NCBI GenBank assembly: GCA_017465845.1
Contig: JAFTVH010000151.1
Location: forward strand, 1-47,945
Origin: Lachnospiraceae bacterium
GTDB lineage: Bacteria; Bacillota; Clostridia; Lachnospirales; Lachnospiraceae
Direction of reading: 5' to 3'
DNA length: 47,945 nt
Shown: positions 1 through 8,310 of the stretch, piece by piece
How positions within the stretch are numbered: the first letter of the stretch is position 1
Layout: the number at the start of each line of letters is the position of its first letter
The notes under the pieces: generated by a model
Database searches by the model: none
What the model saw: the letters and a program-made list of their open reading frames with translations, nothing else
What the model was told of the DNA's origin: nothing
Position numbers and translations under genes: made by a program

Positions 1-304
1 AGAGAAGGGATACTTTCTCTTGATGAACCAATAGTTTCTTGACTTGAACACTTTCTTTAATAACCTCCAAAAGTTGCCTGTTACAGACAGCTTAGTGAAG
101 TGCGCCCATTTTCGGTTGTCCTCTACTTTCTTTCACACTACCTGCTCCTTTCCGAAACGCCCTGTTGCAAAGTTCTATCGGCACGTTTCTTACGCAATCT
201 ATTTTGAATTTTTTGCTGCTCGTGTCCAATTATGGTACACTGCTTGTAACTTACTGATATTATCATAAAATATGCTATACCACTAAACAAGGAAGGAGAT
301 AGAC
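1..304. other. No supported gene; upstream region of the AraC gene
   Basis: I see no convincing gene here. Short open frames exist on both strands, but none has a ribosome site plus a recognisable protein. A small hairpin (AGAGAA paired with TTCTCT) lies at the extreme left edge. The last 60 bases carry the promoter and ribosome site of the next gene. Confidence 0.5.
244..271 (+). promoter_or_regulatory. Putative sigma-A promoter of the first AraC gene
   Basis: TTGTAA (244-249) and TAAAAT (266-271) are 16 bases apart, and both are close to consensus. They lie about 35 bases upstream of a strong ribosome site (AAGGAGAT, 293-300). Confidence 0.45.
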
Positions 305-340
305 ATGTTACATACAAGACATGTCGCATTTGTGCAATGA
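305..340 (+). CDS. Possible 11-residue leader peptide coupled to AraC
   Basis: The only strong Shine-Dalgarno in the region (AAGGAGAT) is placed 4 bases before this ATG, not before the AraC start. The frame encodes MLHTRHVAFVQ and its TGA stop overlaps the AraC ATG as ATGA. The arrangement suggests translational coupling or a leader peptide. A seven-base direct repeat (GACATGT) occurs twice at the 5' end. No homology is claimed; the peptide may simply be a ribosome-loading device. Confidence 0.35.
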   Translation: MLHTRHVAFVQ

Positions 341-1230
341 AACAGACTTCTGACAAAGATTACATTGTGCTCACCTGTGAAAACACTTCCATACGCTGCG
401 AATTTATACTAAAAAAAGAATTTATAACAGGTGTCACAGCAAGTCAAACTTATCACTTTCATTCAATCTATGAAATGCATATTCCGGTCACCGGAATCCT
501 TCATATGATGGTAGAGGACAAGGACATCATGCTACTGCCGGGAGAAGTCTGCATTATTCCCCCTGATAGAAAGCACTATGTTTACGCTGATAAATCCTCC
601 TATCGTATTGGCTTTCGTTTTACATTTTTCATACAGAAAAAAAGTACTGAGCCAAGTGATTCCCTGTTTCAGTACTCTTATGGTAAACTTACTGATGTAT
701 TTGTAGTAAAAAACTGTCCTATTTATGAAAAATATCTCAAAGCTGCTGCTGATAATTTTGCCTGCGCTATGCCGCACTTTATGACTTCAAATCTGCTCTT
801 TTTATCTCTATATGAGACTGCTTTAGCTATGATAACCGTTAACTGTGTATCTATGAGTAATGATCATAAAACTTTATCTGAAAATGAACCACCCATTATC
901 TACTCCGATACCTATATTTCAGAATGCATAGAATCCTTTATAAGTCGCCACTATACTGAAAAAATACGTTTGGATGACATGGCCACTCAGCTTAATCTGA
1001 GCGTACGCCAAACTGAACGAGTAACCTCAAGACTCTTCGGTATGTCCTTCACTTCTCTTGTAAATAAAAGAAGACTTACCGTTGCAAAACTACTACTAAG
1101 GACTACTGATATTCCTATAGAACATATTGCAATTGCTTCCGGTTTTGAAAATATAAATTATTTCTATCGTAAATTCTCCGCCGAATGCTCTATGACACCA
1201 AAAGAATATCGCAACCTGCATGTAAAATAA
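337..1230 (+). CDS. AraC-family transcriptional regulator with N-terminal cupin
   Basis: A 297-residue protein. The first ~150 residues look like an AraC ligand-binding cupin (HFHSIYEMHI, then a LLPGEVCIIPP turn typical of these sensors). The last ~100 residues form the two helix-turn-helix motifs of AraC/XylS regulators, including IEHIAIASGFENINYFYRKF and the closing TPKEYRN. It probably senses a small molecule, often a sugar, and controls nearby or distant genes; the ligand is unknown. The start overlaps the stop of an 11-codon upstream frame, so its translation may depend on that leader. No sugar-transport genes follow it inside the window. The next gene downstream is a tocopherol-cyclase-like protein on the same strand, but a link is not shown. 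Confidence 0.85.
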   Translation: MKQTSDKDYIVLTCENTSIRCEFILKKEFITGVTASQTYHFHSIYEMHIPVTGILHMMVEDKDIMLLPGEVCIIPPDRKHYVYADKSSYRIGFRFTFFIQKKSTEPSDSLFQYSYGKLTDVFVVKNCPIYEKYLKAAADNFACAMPHFMTSNLLFLSLYETALAMITVNCVSMSNDHKTLSENEPPIIYSDTYISECIESFISRHYTEKIRLDDMATQLNLSVRQTERVTSRLFGMSFTSLVNKRRLTVAKLLLRTTDIPIEHIAIASGFENINYFYRKFSAECSMTPKEYRNLHVK

Positions 1231-1322
1231 TGTCTTATTGCTATTGCTATTTACTATATATAGTATTATACTAAATAAGTAAACACGATATCTTGCATCC
1301 GACAAAGCGAGTGAATGTACCT

Positions 1323-2441
1323 ATGAATACTTCCGATTTATCCAGAAATGCCCGTCTGTTAAGCGGTTCCCAGTCCAAAAGAGGCTGTATGCGCTGGTTT
1401 CATTCTTTCTGTGGAACACAGCCCGAAACAGGAGAACGCAAGACATTTTTTATCGAATATATGATTATGAATCCGTCCCTCGGCGGAAATAAACCTATCC
1501 TGGGACAGCTTCCCTTTAACAAAAAGCGCGGCATCCGTCCCTCCTACCTGTTGCTGAAAGCAGGTGCTTTTGCAGGGGAAGGTGGCTCTGCAAGCGTTCA
1601 GCTGCATAAATTTTATCCGTTGACGGAGCTTAAGGTCGCCCTGAATCCGCTGATTATCCAATATGGTGACAACTTCTACAGTGAGCAGCATATTTCCGGT
1701 TGTGTGGATGTTTCTCATGAGGAGTCACGCAGGAAGTCCCATATGACAGATGAAGGGCAAATGGAATGGGATCTGGAAGTCCACAAATCAATTGCCTGCC
1801 ATACCGGTTTCATGGCAGATGCTTTCCACAATGCAGTCAATGCACTTGACAGCTTCTGGCACGGAGAAGGCATCAAGACACAGTATAGAGGCACAGTGAT
1901 TCTGGACGGCGTCAGCTATCAGGTCACCCCTCAGGACAGCTATGGCTATGCTGACAAGCACTGGGGCAGAGGATTCAACTGTCCCTGGCTTCAGCTGGCA
2001 TCCTGTCACTTGATTAGCGAACGGACCGGGCGGGAACTGAAGCATTCTGCATTTGCTATAGATGGCTGCTGCCCCAGATTCCTCTGGTTTCGGTTAAAGC
2101 GCAAGCTTCTGGTGCAGCTTACTTACGAAGGAGAAGATTTTAATTTCAATTTCTCTCCTTTTGCCAAGGAATGTAAATGGAATGTGAAAGTCACCAATAA
2201 GCGGCTGGTTTGGCAGATCGTTGCCCGGAATAAAGATGCTGTAGTGAAAGTTACCGTAAGCAGTCTGAAAGAAACTATGCTTAGTCTCCATTATGAGAAT
2301 CCGGATGGGAAGAGACCGGCCGGATTGGTTGGCGGCGGAAGCGGATGCGGGAAGGTGCTGCTGTATCGCATGTCCGATGAAGGGAAAGAATTGATCGATA
2401 CTTTGACTGTGGAGGATGCATTGACGATTTATGAAGCATGA
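1323..2441 (+). CDS. Tocopherol cyclase-like protein
   Basis: A 372-residue protein without signal peptide or membrane segment. The central part, with YADKHWGRGFNCPWLQLASC, resembles the conserved block of the tocopherol-cyclase-like family, in which plants and cyanobacteria close the chromanol ring. In Firmicutes, which make no tocopherol, such proteins have no proven function, so I call only the fold. Several in-frame starts exist: TTG 1293, GTG 1311 and ATG 1323. None has a good Shine-Dalgarno; ATG 1323 is chosen as the conventional codon. The gene is convergent with the Rrf2-cysK unit and shares its terminator region. Confidence 0.55.
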   Translation: MNTSDLSRNARLLSGSQSKRGCMRWFHSFCGTQPETGERKTFFIEYMIMNPSLGGNKPILGQLPFNKKRGIRPSYLLLKAGAFAGEGGSASVQLHKFYPLTELKVALNPLIIQYGDNFYSEQHISGCVDVSHEESRRKSHMTDEGQMEWDLEVHKSIACHTGFMADAFHNAVNALDSFWHGEGIKTQYRGTVILDGVSYQVTPQDSYGYADKHWGRGFNCPWLQLASCHLISERTGRELKHSAFAIDGCCPRFLWFRLKRKLLVQLTYEGEDFNFNFSPFAKECKWNVKVTNKRLVWQIVARNKDAVVKVTVSSLKETMLSLHYENPDGKRPAGLVGGGSGCGKVLLYRMSDEGKELIDTLTVEDALTIYEA

Positions 2442-2474
2442 GAAAAAGGGACTATCTATTTCCCGACAGCCCCT
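2442..2474 (-). terminator. Rho-independent terminator of the cysK-Rrf2 unit
   Basis: Read leftward, AGGGGCTGTC (2465-2474) pairs over ten positions (two G-U) with GATAGTCCCT (2447-2456) around an 8-base loop and runs into TTTTT. Confidence 0.7.
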
Positions 2475-2516
2475 TCGAGTATGCCCGTTCAATACAGAAC
2501 AGTTCCTGCTGTTCTC

Positions 2517-2957
2517 TTATATACTATAATCCATTGCTTCTGTCCGTTGCTTCCGCTTCTCCACCAGATCCTCAATGGTCACTCCATCCACCACCTGATT
2601 AATGGCGTCATGTAATTCCTTCCAGACATCCAGTGTCTCACAAGTATCACAGCGCTCACAGACTCCGTAATTTTCCTCCAGGCAGGCTACCGGCGCCAGG
2701 CTGCCTTCCGTCAGGCGCAGGATCATGCCTACTGTATATTCCTGTGGATCTCTGGCAATTCGGTAACCGCCCTGGGCGCCGCGTACACTCTTTACATAAC
2801 CGGCTTTATTCAGAATTGCGATGATCTGCTCCAGATATTTCTCAGAGAGGCCCTGTCTGGCTGCAATGTCTTTTACCTTGATGCACTCGCCGTTATTGTT
2901 CAAAGCCAGGTCCAGCATGACTCTGACCGCATATCTTCCTTTTGTTGATATCTTCAT
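2517..2957 (-). CDS. Rrf2-family transcriptional regulator (CymR/IscR-like)
   Basis: A 146-residue winged-helix regulator that begins MKISTKGRYAVRVML, the family signature. It has the recognition-helix region GLSEKYLEQIIAILNKAGYVKS followed by RGAQGGYRIA. A cysteine cluster with spacing C-X7-C-X2-C-X2-C lies near residues 90-110. Family members either hold an Fe-S cluster (IscR) or act in cysteine control through CysK (CymR of Bacillus, which lacks these cysteines). The ATG at 2957 follows the cysK stop by four bases, so the two genes are co-transcribed, which fits control of cysteine or Fe-S metabolism. A palindrome upstream of cysK is a likely autoregulatory operator. Confidence 0.88.
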   Translation of the reverse strand: MKISTKGRYAVRVMLDLALNNNGECIKVKDIAARQGLSEKYLEQIIAILNKAGYVKSVRGAQGGYRIARDPQEYTVGMILRLTEGSLAPVACLEENYGVCERCDTCETLDVWKELHDAINQVVDGVTIEDLVEKRKQRTEAMDYSI

Positions 2958-2961
2958 CTTC

Positions 2962-3900
2962 CTAACCTTCCGTAAACATAGGAGTGGACAAGTATCTGTC
3001 ACCGGAATCAGGCAGCAATACTACGATGGTTTTGCCTGCATTCTCTGGGCGCTTTGCCAGCTGTGCTGCTGCATACAAAGCTGCACCGGAGGTGATTCCT
3101 ACCAGGATACCTTCCCTTCTTGCAATTTCTCTACCGGTACTGAAAGCCTCCTGAGTCGTAATTCTTATGATCTCATCATATACATTCACATTTAAAATCG
3201 TAGGAACAAAACCCGCTCCAATGCCCTGAAGCTTGTGCGCGCCGGGCTTTCCGCCGGAAAGTACAGGAGAATCGTCAGGCTCTACTGCTACAATCTTGAT
3301 GCCAGGATTCTTGGACTTTAAATAGGTTCCGATACCGGTAATGGTTCCGCCGGTTCCTACACCTGCCACAAAAATGTCTACCTTTCCATCAGTATCCTCC
3401 CAGATTTCAGGACCGGTGGTAGATGCATGGGCTGCAGGGTTAGCCGGATTGTCAAACTGACCTAAGATAACGCTGCCGGGTATAGTTTTTTCCAATTCCT
3501 CTGCTTTCGCAATGGCTCCCTTCATGCCAAGGGCACCTTCTGTCAGTACCAGTTCTGCACCATAGGCTTTGAGCAGATTTCTACGCTCTACACTCATGGT
3601 CTCAGGCAGGGTCAAAATAGTACGATAACCCTTGGCTGCTGCTACGCTGGCAAGACCGATTCCGGTATTACCGGAAGTAGGCTCAATAATAGTAGAACCG
3701 GGCTTTAAAATGCCTTTCTTCTCTGCGTCTTCTACCATGGCAAGGGCGATTCTATCCTTTACGCTGCCTGCAGGATTTAAATATTCCAGCTTTGCCAGGA
3801 TCTGCGCCTGGGTGATATTCTGGGACTTCATATAATTCTCTACTTTCAGTAAAGGTGTATGACCAATCAGTTGTGTAGATTTAGTGTAAATTCTGCTCAT
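2962..3900 (-). CDS. cysK: Cysteine synthase A (O-acetylserine sulfhydrylase)
   Basis: A 312-residue fold-type II PLP enzyme that makes cysteine from O-acetylserine and sulfide. The PLP lysine is K48 in AGSVKDR. The substrate loop PTSGNTG is at 74-80, the phosphate cup GTGGT at 182-186, and the C-terminal [12 protein letters not shown] is typical. Length and motifs match full-length CysK. It is the first gene of a two-gene leftward unit with the Rrf2 regulator, behind a near-consensus promoter. In CymR-type systems CysK also modulates the regulator by direct contact; that is a possibility here, not shown. Confidence 0.95.
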   Translation of the reverse strand: MSRIYTKSTQLIGHTPLLKVENYMKSQNITQAQILAKLEYLNPAGSVKDRIALAMVEDAEKKGILKPGSTIIEPTSGNTGIGLASVAAAKGYRTILTLPETMSVERRNLLKAYGAELVLTEGALGMKGAIAKAEELEKTIPGSVILGQFDNPANPAAHASTTGPEIWEDTDGKVDIFVAGVGTGGTITGIGTYLKSKNPGIKIVAVEPDDSPVLSGGKPGAHKLQGIGAGFVPTILNVNVYDEIIRITTQEAFSTGREIARREGILVGITSGAALYAAAQLAKRPENAGKTIVVLLPDSGDRYLSTPMFTEG

Positions 3901-3931
3901 AATCTTCTATCCTTTCCGCTCATATTTTATT

Positions 3932-3948
3932 CCTATTAATTTGGTAGG
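3932..3948. promoter_or_regulatory. Candidate Rrf2 operator upstream of cysK
   Basis: CCTATTAATTTGGTAGG is an imperfect dyad (CCTA..AA.TT..TAGG) placed between the -10 box and the cysK start, where a bound repressor would block transcription. Wider arms TCCTAT/ATAGGA flank it. Assignment to the Rrf2 protein is inferred from gene context. Confidence 0.45.
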
Positions 3949-3961
3949 GTTTATAGGACTA

Positions 3962-3990
3962 AATATACTCCTAATAAAGCCGAATGTCAA
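3962..3990 (-). promoter_or_regulatory. Promoter of cysK
   Basis: Read leftward, a consensus TTGACA (3985-3990) is followed after exactly 17 bases by TATATT (3962-3967). Confidence 0.8.
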
Positions 3991-4142
3991 CAACTTTATG
4001 GCAAAAACTTCTTTATTTCATACGCCAGCCACTGGTATGAAAAGCGCATGCTTGCATGCGGCTTTGCGAATGGCGCGAGTGTGAAATGTTACTGTCCAAA
4101 ACAGTTCTCCACAGATAATTACAGAAAGCAAATAATGCTGCC

Positions 4143-4171
4143 TTGAAAACCTCCCGCAAATGCAGTATACT
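4143..4171 (+). promoter_or_regulatory. Promoter of aroA
   Basis: TTGAAA (4143-4148) and TATACT (4166-4171) are separated by 17 bases, 33 bases upstream of the aroA start. Confidence 0.75.
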
Positions 4172-4204
4172 GATTACACGAAAACGACTATAAGGAGAAA
4201 CGTC

Positions 4205-5536
4205 ATGAATAGTACAACTTATCATGTTCCCTGCATATATCCGCTTGCACCGGCAGACTGTACGCCGGTCTCCGGCAAACCTCTCACCGTCTGTGTTCCC
4301 GGCTCCAAAAGCATTACCAACCGTGCCCTTTTACTGGCCACTCTGGCCAAGGGCAGTTCGACTTTGCGTGGTGTTCTGTTTAGTGATGATTCCAGACATT
4401 TTCTCAAATGTATCCAGGACCTGGGCTTTGAGACTGAAGTGGACGAGCCTGCCAGAACCATCCGTGTCACCGGACATGGAGGCGAAGTCCCCAAAGCAGA
4501 GGCTTCCCAGTACGTTGGCAGCGCCGGTACTGCTGCCCGTTTCCTGACAGCTTATCTTGGAATCTGCCACGGCACCTATCATATGGATGCCTCTGAGCAG
4601 ATGCGTAAGCGTCCTATGGCTCCTCTGCTGGCTTCCCTGAAAGAGCTGGGCTGTGAAATAACATATGAAGGAAAAGAAGGATTCTTTCCCTTTACTCTCA
4701 AAAGCAACGGCTTTGCCGCCGATACCATCACAGTAGATATCGAACACAGCAGCCAGTTTCTGAGTGCGCTTCTGATTGCTGCCTGTCTGTCTCCCAAAGA
4801 TATGCAGATTCAGGTGGAAGGCACCCACGGCATGGCTTACATACGCATGACAGAAGCCATGATGGCACAATTCGGTGTCCATACAGATCATCCTGCTTCG
4901 GACTGCTTTGTAGTAAAGCATGGACAACACTATCAGGCACTGGATTATCAGATTGAACCGGATGTATCAGCAGCCTGCTATTTCTATGCCATGGCACCTC
5001 TCCTGAACATTCCGGTCTGCGTGGAAAATGTACATTTCGACTCCCTGCAGGGGGATGTGGAATTTATCCGTATCCTGGAGAAAATGGGCTGTCAGGCCAC
5101 TGATACTGAGCAGGGGATTGTGGTAATGCCTCCCACAGACGGACATTTTCACGGTGTCGATGTAAATATGTCGGCTTGCTCTGACCAGGCAATCACTTTG
5201 GCTGCCATCGCACCTTTTGCTGACTCACCTACTACTATTCGCGGCATCGGGCATATCCGGTACCAGGAAAGTAACCGTATGGCTGCTATTGTTACAGAAC
5301 TGGGCAAGATGGGGATTTTATGTAAGGAGACAGAACATAACCTTACCATTTATCCCGGGATGCCGAAAGCTTCCACTGTGGAGACTTACGACGACCACCG
5401 CATGGCTATGGGCTTTTCACTGATTGGTTTGAGAGCACCCGGCATCGTAATTGATAATCCGGAATGCTGCAGGAAAACTTTTGAAGAGTATTTCGCGGTA
5501 CTTGACAATGTTGTACGGAAAAAAAAGAACGATTAA
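4205..5536 (+). CDS. aroA: 3-phosphoshikimate 1-carboxyvinyltransferase (EPSP synthase)
   Basis: A 443-residue cytoplasmic enzyme of the shikimate pathway that joins PEP to shikimate-3-phosphate. Visible motifs are PGSKSITNRALLLA (substrate-binding K near residue 35), GSAGTAARFLTA, RKRPM, SSQFLSALLIAA, the DQAITLAA region and the closing YDDHRMAMG. The length is that of a complete enzyme. The start ATG at 4205 follows AAGGAGAAA by a normal spacing; an in-frame ATG at 4160 lies inside the promoter and is rejected. The gene stands alone, with its own promoter and a strong hairpin behind it. Confidence 0.95.
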   Translation: MNSTTYHVPCIYPLAPADCTPVSGKPLTVCVPGSKSITNRALLLATLAKGSSTLRGVLFSDDSRHFLKCIQDLGFETEVDEPARTIRVTGHGGEVPKAEASQYVGSAGTAARFLTAYLGICHGTYHMDASEQMRKRPMAPLLASLKELGCEITYEGKEGFFPFTLKSNGFAADTITVDIEHSSQFLSALLIAACLSPKDMQIQVEGTHGMAYIRMTEAMMAQFGVHTDHPASDCFVVKHGQHYQALDYQIEPDVSAACYFYAMAPLLNIPVCVENVHFDSLQGDVEFIRILEKMGCQATDTEQGIVVMPPTDGHFHGVDVNMSACSDQAITLAAIAPFADSPTTIRGIGHIRYQESNRMAAIVTELGKMGILCKETEHNLTIYPGMPKASTVETYDDHRMAMGFSLIGLRAPGIVIDNPECCRKTFEEYFAVLDNVVRKKKND

Positions 5537-5591
5537 GGTATGGCAGTCCAAAAGTTATGCTGACTGTTGTATCAGCTTAGGGAATATTATA

Positions 5592-5634
5592 AGGAGATAA
5601 GATACGGTTAACTCCCACCGTTATCTTATCTCCT
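5592..5634. terminator. Long hairpin between aroA and the GH4 gene
   Basis: GGAGATAAGATA (5593-5604) pairs perfectly with TATCTTATCTCC (5622-5633), extended inward by CGGT/ACCG with one bulge. It lies between two convergent genes and probably ends transcription from both sides, although the T tract is weak. Confidence 0.55.
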
Positions 5635-5694
5635 CGTTCATGGCTCGCATCAGCACCGGTGCTCATTAAGGCTTGTGCCGCCGCACTGCCCGGC

Positions 5695-6126
5695 TTATTT
5701 ATAATCTCCCAGATACTCCTTATTGATTTCAAACAATTGGTCACACATCTGTCTGATTTCTTCCAAAGAGCATACTGCCGAAGTCAACGGATCCATGCAT
5801 ACCGCATGATAAATTGCCTCTTTATCTTTTCTGATGGCAGCGTCTACCACAAGGCTTTCAATCCGCGCAGTCGTATTTACCAAAATAGCCAGATGCTCCG
5901 GCAAAGGCCCTGCTATGGTAGTCTTAAAGCCCATTCTGTCAGCCACAACAGGCACTTCTACACAGGCATTATAGGGAACGTTCGGAATAGAACCGCAATT
6001 CGGTACATTTCCATTAAAGATAAAAGGGTTGCCATCTCCGATACGTGCGTTGAAGATATCCGCTGCATATTCCATACTCTTCTTCGTGTCCATCTCCGTA
6101 TTCATCCAATCCATGTTCAGGGACAA
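5695..6126 (-). pseudogene. C-terminal part of split GH4 alpha-galactosidase
   Basis: This holds the last ~143 residues of a GH4 NAD/Mn-dependent glycosidase (alpha-galactosidase/melibiase type). Family hallmarks are FNGNVPNCGSIPNVP, ACVEVPVVADRMG, GPLPEHLA and a C-terminus with AIYHAVCMDPLTSAVCSLEEI. The prophage separates it from the NAD-binding half at 35584-36489. Chromosomal sequence runs to 6122; beyond that is the prophage terminal repeat. A TTG at 6126 could in principle start translation, but there is no ribosome site and the domain lacks NAD and metal residues, so it is not functional alone. Confidence 0.85.
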
Positions 6127-6138
6127 ACTTTAGTACAA
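6123..6138 (+). repeat. Prophage terminal repeat, left (att arm)
   Basis: ACAAACTTTAGTACAA, a perfect inverted copy of the sequence at 35568-35583. In the excised circle the two would abut as a perfect 32-bp palindrome, the dyad form expected of an attP site for a large serine integrase. Confidence 0.7.
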
Positions 6139-6249
6139 TCACAGCGGATAGCAAGGCACATACGAGTACACACTAAGATTTATACCCCTACGATACTTCT
6201 TTTCTCATGCCTCGTAATGCACACCCTATTTCCCCCAGAAATGACGAAA

Positions 6250-6275
6250 AGCCGCAGGCTTTCACACCTGCGGCT
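6250..6275 (-). terminator. Terminator of the recombinase operon
   Basis: AGCCGCAGG (6250-6258) pairs perfectly with CCTGCGGCT (6267-6275). Read leftward it runs into TTTT. It is the last feature before the left prophage end. Confidence 0.8.
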
Positions 6276-6286
6276 CCGTTTCTTCA

Positions 6287-6700
6287 TTATTTATTAGCTT
6301 TGTTTATTGCCTTATTTACTTTCTTCCATATTCCCATATCAACTATGGGCTCTGCCATTGTCTCCGTATCCACATGCTGTTTCTTCAACTTCCCCTTGTA
6401 GCAGCCTAACTTATTAATGTCCTTACAAAATCGGGTTTCGTCAGTGGCGATGACTTTATCCATGGCATGGCGGTGCGCCAGTGCATAAACCTCTTTAATT
6501 CCTCCTCGCTCCAACGAAAGACCACTTCCCACATCGCAGATTTCCCCTACTATGGTATAGCCTTTTTCTGCGGCGAACGCCCGGAGGCGCTCTTTCTGTA
6601 CCTCCAGCGCTTCCTTTTCATTCTCCGCTCTACCAACTCTACAATATATAACTGCTTTTACGATTGCCTTATCTTCACTTTTATCTGTTTTTCTTTTCAT
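6287..6700 (-). CDS. Small serine-recombinase-like protein lacking the catalytic serine
   Basis: A 137-residue protein with only a resolvase N-terminal domain. It starts the fold normally (KAVIYCRVGRAE...ALEVQKERLRAFAAEKGY), but the motif normally reading ARVS or RVST is RVGR, so the nucleophile position is glycine. The later LDRLSR-type motif is also altered (TDETRFCKD). There is no zinc ribbon or DNA-binding tail. It follows the 536-residue recombinase with a one-base start/stop overlap, so the two are translationally coupled. It is unlikely to cut DNA; an accessory or directionality role is an inference. Confidence 0.75.
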   Translation of the reverse strand: MKRKTDKSEDKAIVKAVIYCRVGRAENEKEALEVQKERLRAFAAEKGYTIVGEICDVGSGLSLERGGIKEVYALAHRHAMDKVIATDETRFCKDINKLGCYKGKLKKQHVDTETMAEPIVDMGIWKKVNKAINKANK

Positions 6701-8310
6701 TACGCTGCCCTCCGCTTATATTCTTTGATTTCTACTTCGTTACCGTCACGGAATGTAAATACCATCCGCTTATCTTCATATACCGTTACAAAATCCACCG
6801 TGGTATACCAAAGCTCCTCGTCAAATTCTGTAACCAAATCCTCATGCTTCGCCAGTTCCTCCAAGAATAGAGCTATCTTTGTCCGCTTAGCCCCTCGCTC
6901 CAGCCGGATATCCTCAATTTCCACCAGCCGATTTCTTGCTCCCTCATACCGCTCACATAAAGCCGTATACCGTTTATTAAATTCGCCCTGATCCATAGCT
7001 TTCCGCGCATTCTCCTCAACCGCTTTCTGGATAAGCCCCGCTACAACCTCGCTCTCATTTAGAAGCAGTTCCTTCTCATTATCCAATTCGGAAGTATCGG
7101 TCAATAATTCCATGATATCCTGATATACATCCAAGATTTCCTCCCGATTTTCCAGCCGCATATTGAAAGCGATAAGGAAAGCATTCTGGATATCCGCGTC
7201 CGTAAAATGCGGCGTTTTACAATGCTGGCCCCGGTTTTTCTCATTACATTGCCATACCAGCGCCCTATTCGGTGTATTTGAATGCCATACCTTACTACCA
7301 TAGATGCCGCCACATTCTCCGCAGATAACCTTTCCAGAGAATGGATATGTACAGCTCGTCCAGCGTCCATCCTTTTTCCTCCGCTTGATCTCATACTGCA
7401 CAAGGTCAAATATTTCCGGAGGAATGATAGCCGGGTGGCTGTTCGTTACATAATACTGCGGAACCTCGCCCTCATTTGTTTTCTGCTTCTTGGTAAGGAA
7501 GTCCACCGTGAAGCGCTTCTGTAATAAAGCATCCCCCTTATACTTCTCGTTGGTAAGAATACTTTCTACCACCTTACTCCGCCATATCTTCTTCCCTGCT
7601 GGTGTCGGTATTCCTTCGTCCGTCAGATAACTTGCTATAGCAGAAGGGGATTTTCCATAGAGAAACAGCCTAAATATAAGCCTTACTGTTACCGCCTCTT
7701 CCTCAACTATCTCCGGCAGGTCATCTTCGCCCTTCTTAAAGCCAAGGAAACGCCCGTATGGAAGTGCGACCTTTCCGTCCGCAAACCGCTTTCGCATTCC
7801 CCATGTTACATTTTCGGAGATAGAGCGGCTTTCCTCCTGTGCCAGAGAAGACATAATAGTAATTAACAGTTCGCCTTTACCATCCAGAGTGCGGATATTC
7901 TCCTTTTCAAAAAATACCTCGATTCCCTTTTCTTTGAGTTTTCGTACTGTACTCAGTGTATCCACCGTATTTCTGGCAAATCGGCTGATAGACTTTGTAA
8001 TAATAAGGTCAATTTTCCCCGCAAGAGCGTCCGCTACCATCTGATTGAATCCGTCACGCTTCTTGGTATTTGTAGCAGATATACCTTCATCCGTATATAC
8101 CTTCACAAACTCCCAATCCTCTTTTGCCTGTATGTATCTGGTGTAATAATCCACCTGTGCCTCATAACTGCTAAGCTGCTCCTCGCTATTTGTAGATACT
8201 CTGGCATAGGCAGCCACCCGGATTTTGTATACTTCATTGCTCAGCACATTTATCGGAATACGCTTCTCCTTTGCCGGGATAACTGTAACATTTGATGCTA
8301 CTGTTCGCAT
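6700..8310 (-). CDS. Large serine recombinase (536 residues)
   Basis: A site-specific integrase/excisionase of the large serine family. The catalytic domain has Ser39 in AAYARVSTN, then DEGISATNTKKRDGFNQM and the KSISRFARN motif. The middle holds the recombinase domain (GKKIWRSKVVESILTNEKYKGDALLQK). A zinc ribbon follows (CGECGG ... C ... C), then a predicted coiled-coil rich in Glu/Lys and a C-terminal beta motif (DGNEVEIKEY). All expected parts are present. It overlaps its upstream neighbour (another large recombinase) and its downstream neighbour (the small inactive-looking one) by one base each, so the three form one operon at the prophage end. With the flanking inverted repeats it is a prime candidate for the integrase. 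Confidence 0.9.
   Translation of the reverse strand: MRTVASNVTVIPAKEKRIPINVLSNEVYKIRVAAYARVSTNSEEQLSSYEAQVDYYTRYIQAKEDWEFVKVYTDEGISATNTKKRDGFNQMVADALAGKIDLIITKSISRFARNTVDTLSTVRKLKEKGIEVFFEKENIRTLDGKGELLITIMSSLAQEESRSISENVTWGMRKRFADGKVALPYGRFLGFKKGEDDLPEIVEEEAVTVRLIFRLFLYGKSPSAIASYLTDEGIPTPAGKKIWRSKVVESILTNEKYKGDALLQKRFTVDFLTKKQKTNEGEVPQYYVTNSHPAIIPPEIFDLVQYEIKRRKKDGRWTSCTYPFSGKVICGECGGIYGSKVWHSNTPNRALVWQCNEKNRGQHCKTPHFTDADIQNAFLIAFNMRLENREEILDVYQDIMELLTDTSELDNEKELLLNESEVVAGLIQKAVEENARKAMDQGEFNKRYTALCERYEGARNRLVEIEDIRLERGAKRTKIALFLEELAKHEDLVTEFDEELWYTTVDFVTVYEDKRMVFTFRDGNEVEIKEYKRRAA

Noticed and set aside
44-356. Open frames on both strands at the left edge, including one with a Gln/Lys/Arg-rich end
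   Set aside because: They have no convincing ribosome sites and no recognisable domain; the longer leftward frame would start inside the AraC gene.
4331-4930. Long leftward frames inside aroA
   Set aside because: They are antisense to a complete, well-motifed aroA gene and have no ribosome site or known domain.
6128-6133. CTTTAG direct repeat (also at 35586-35591) as the attachment core
   Set aside because: It is a six-base match that can occur by chance. Joining there puts the GH4 parts out of frame with a stop, while joining at the inverted-repeat edges keeps the frame open.
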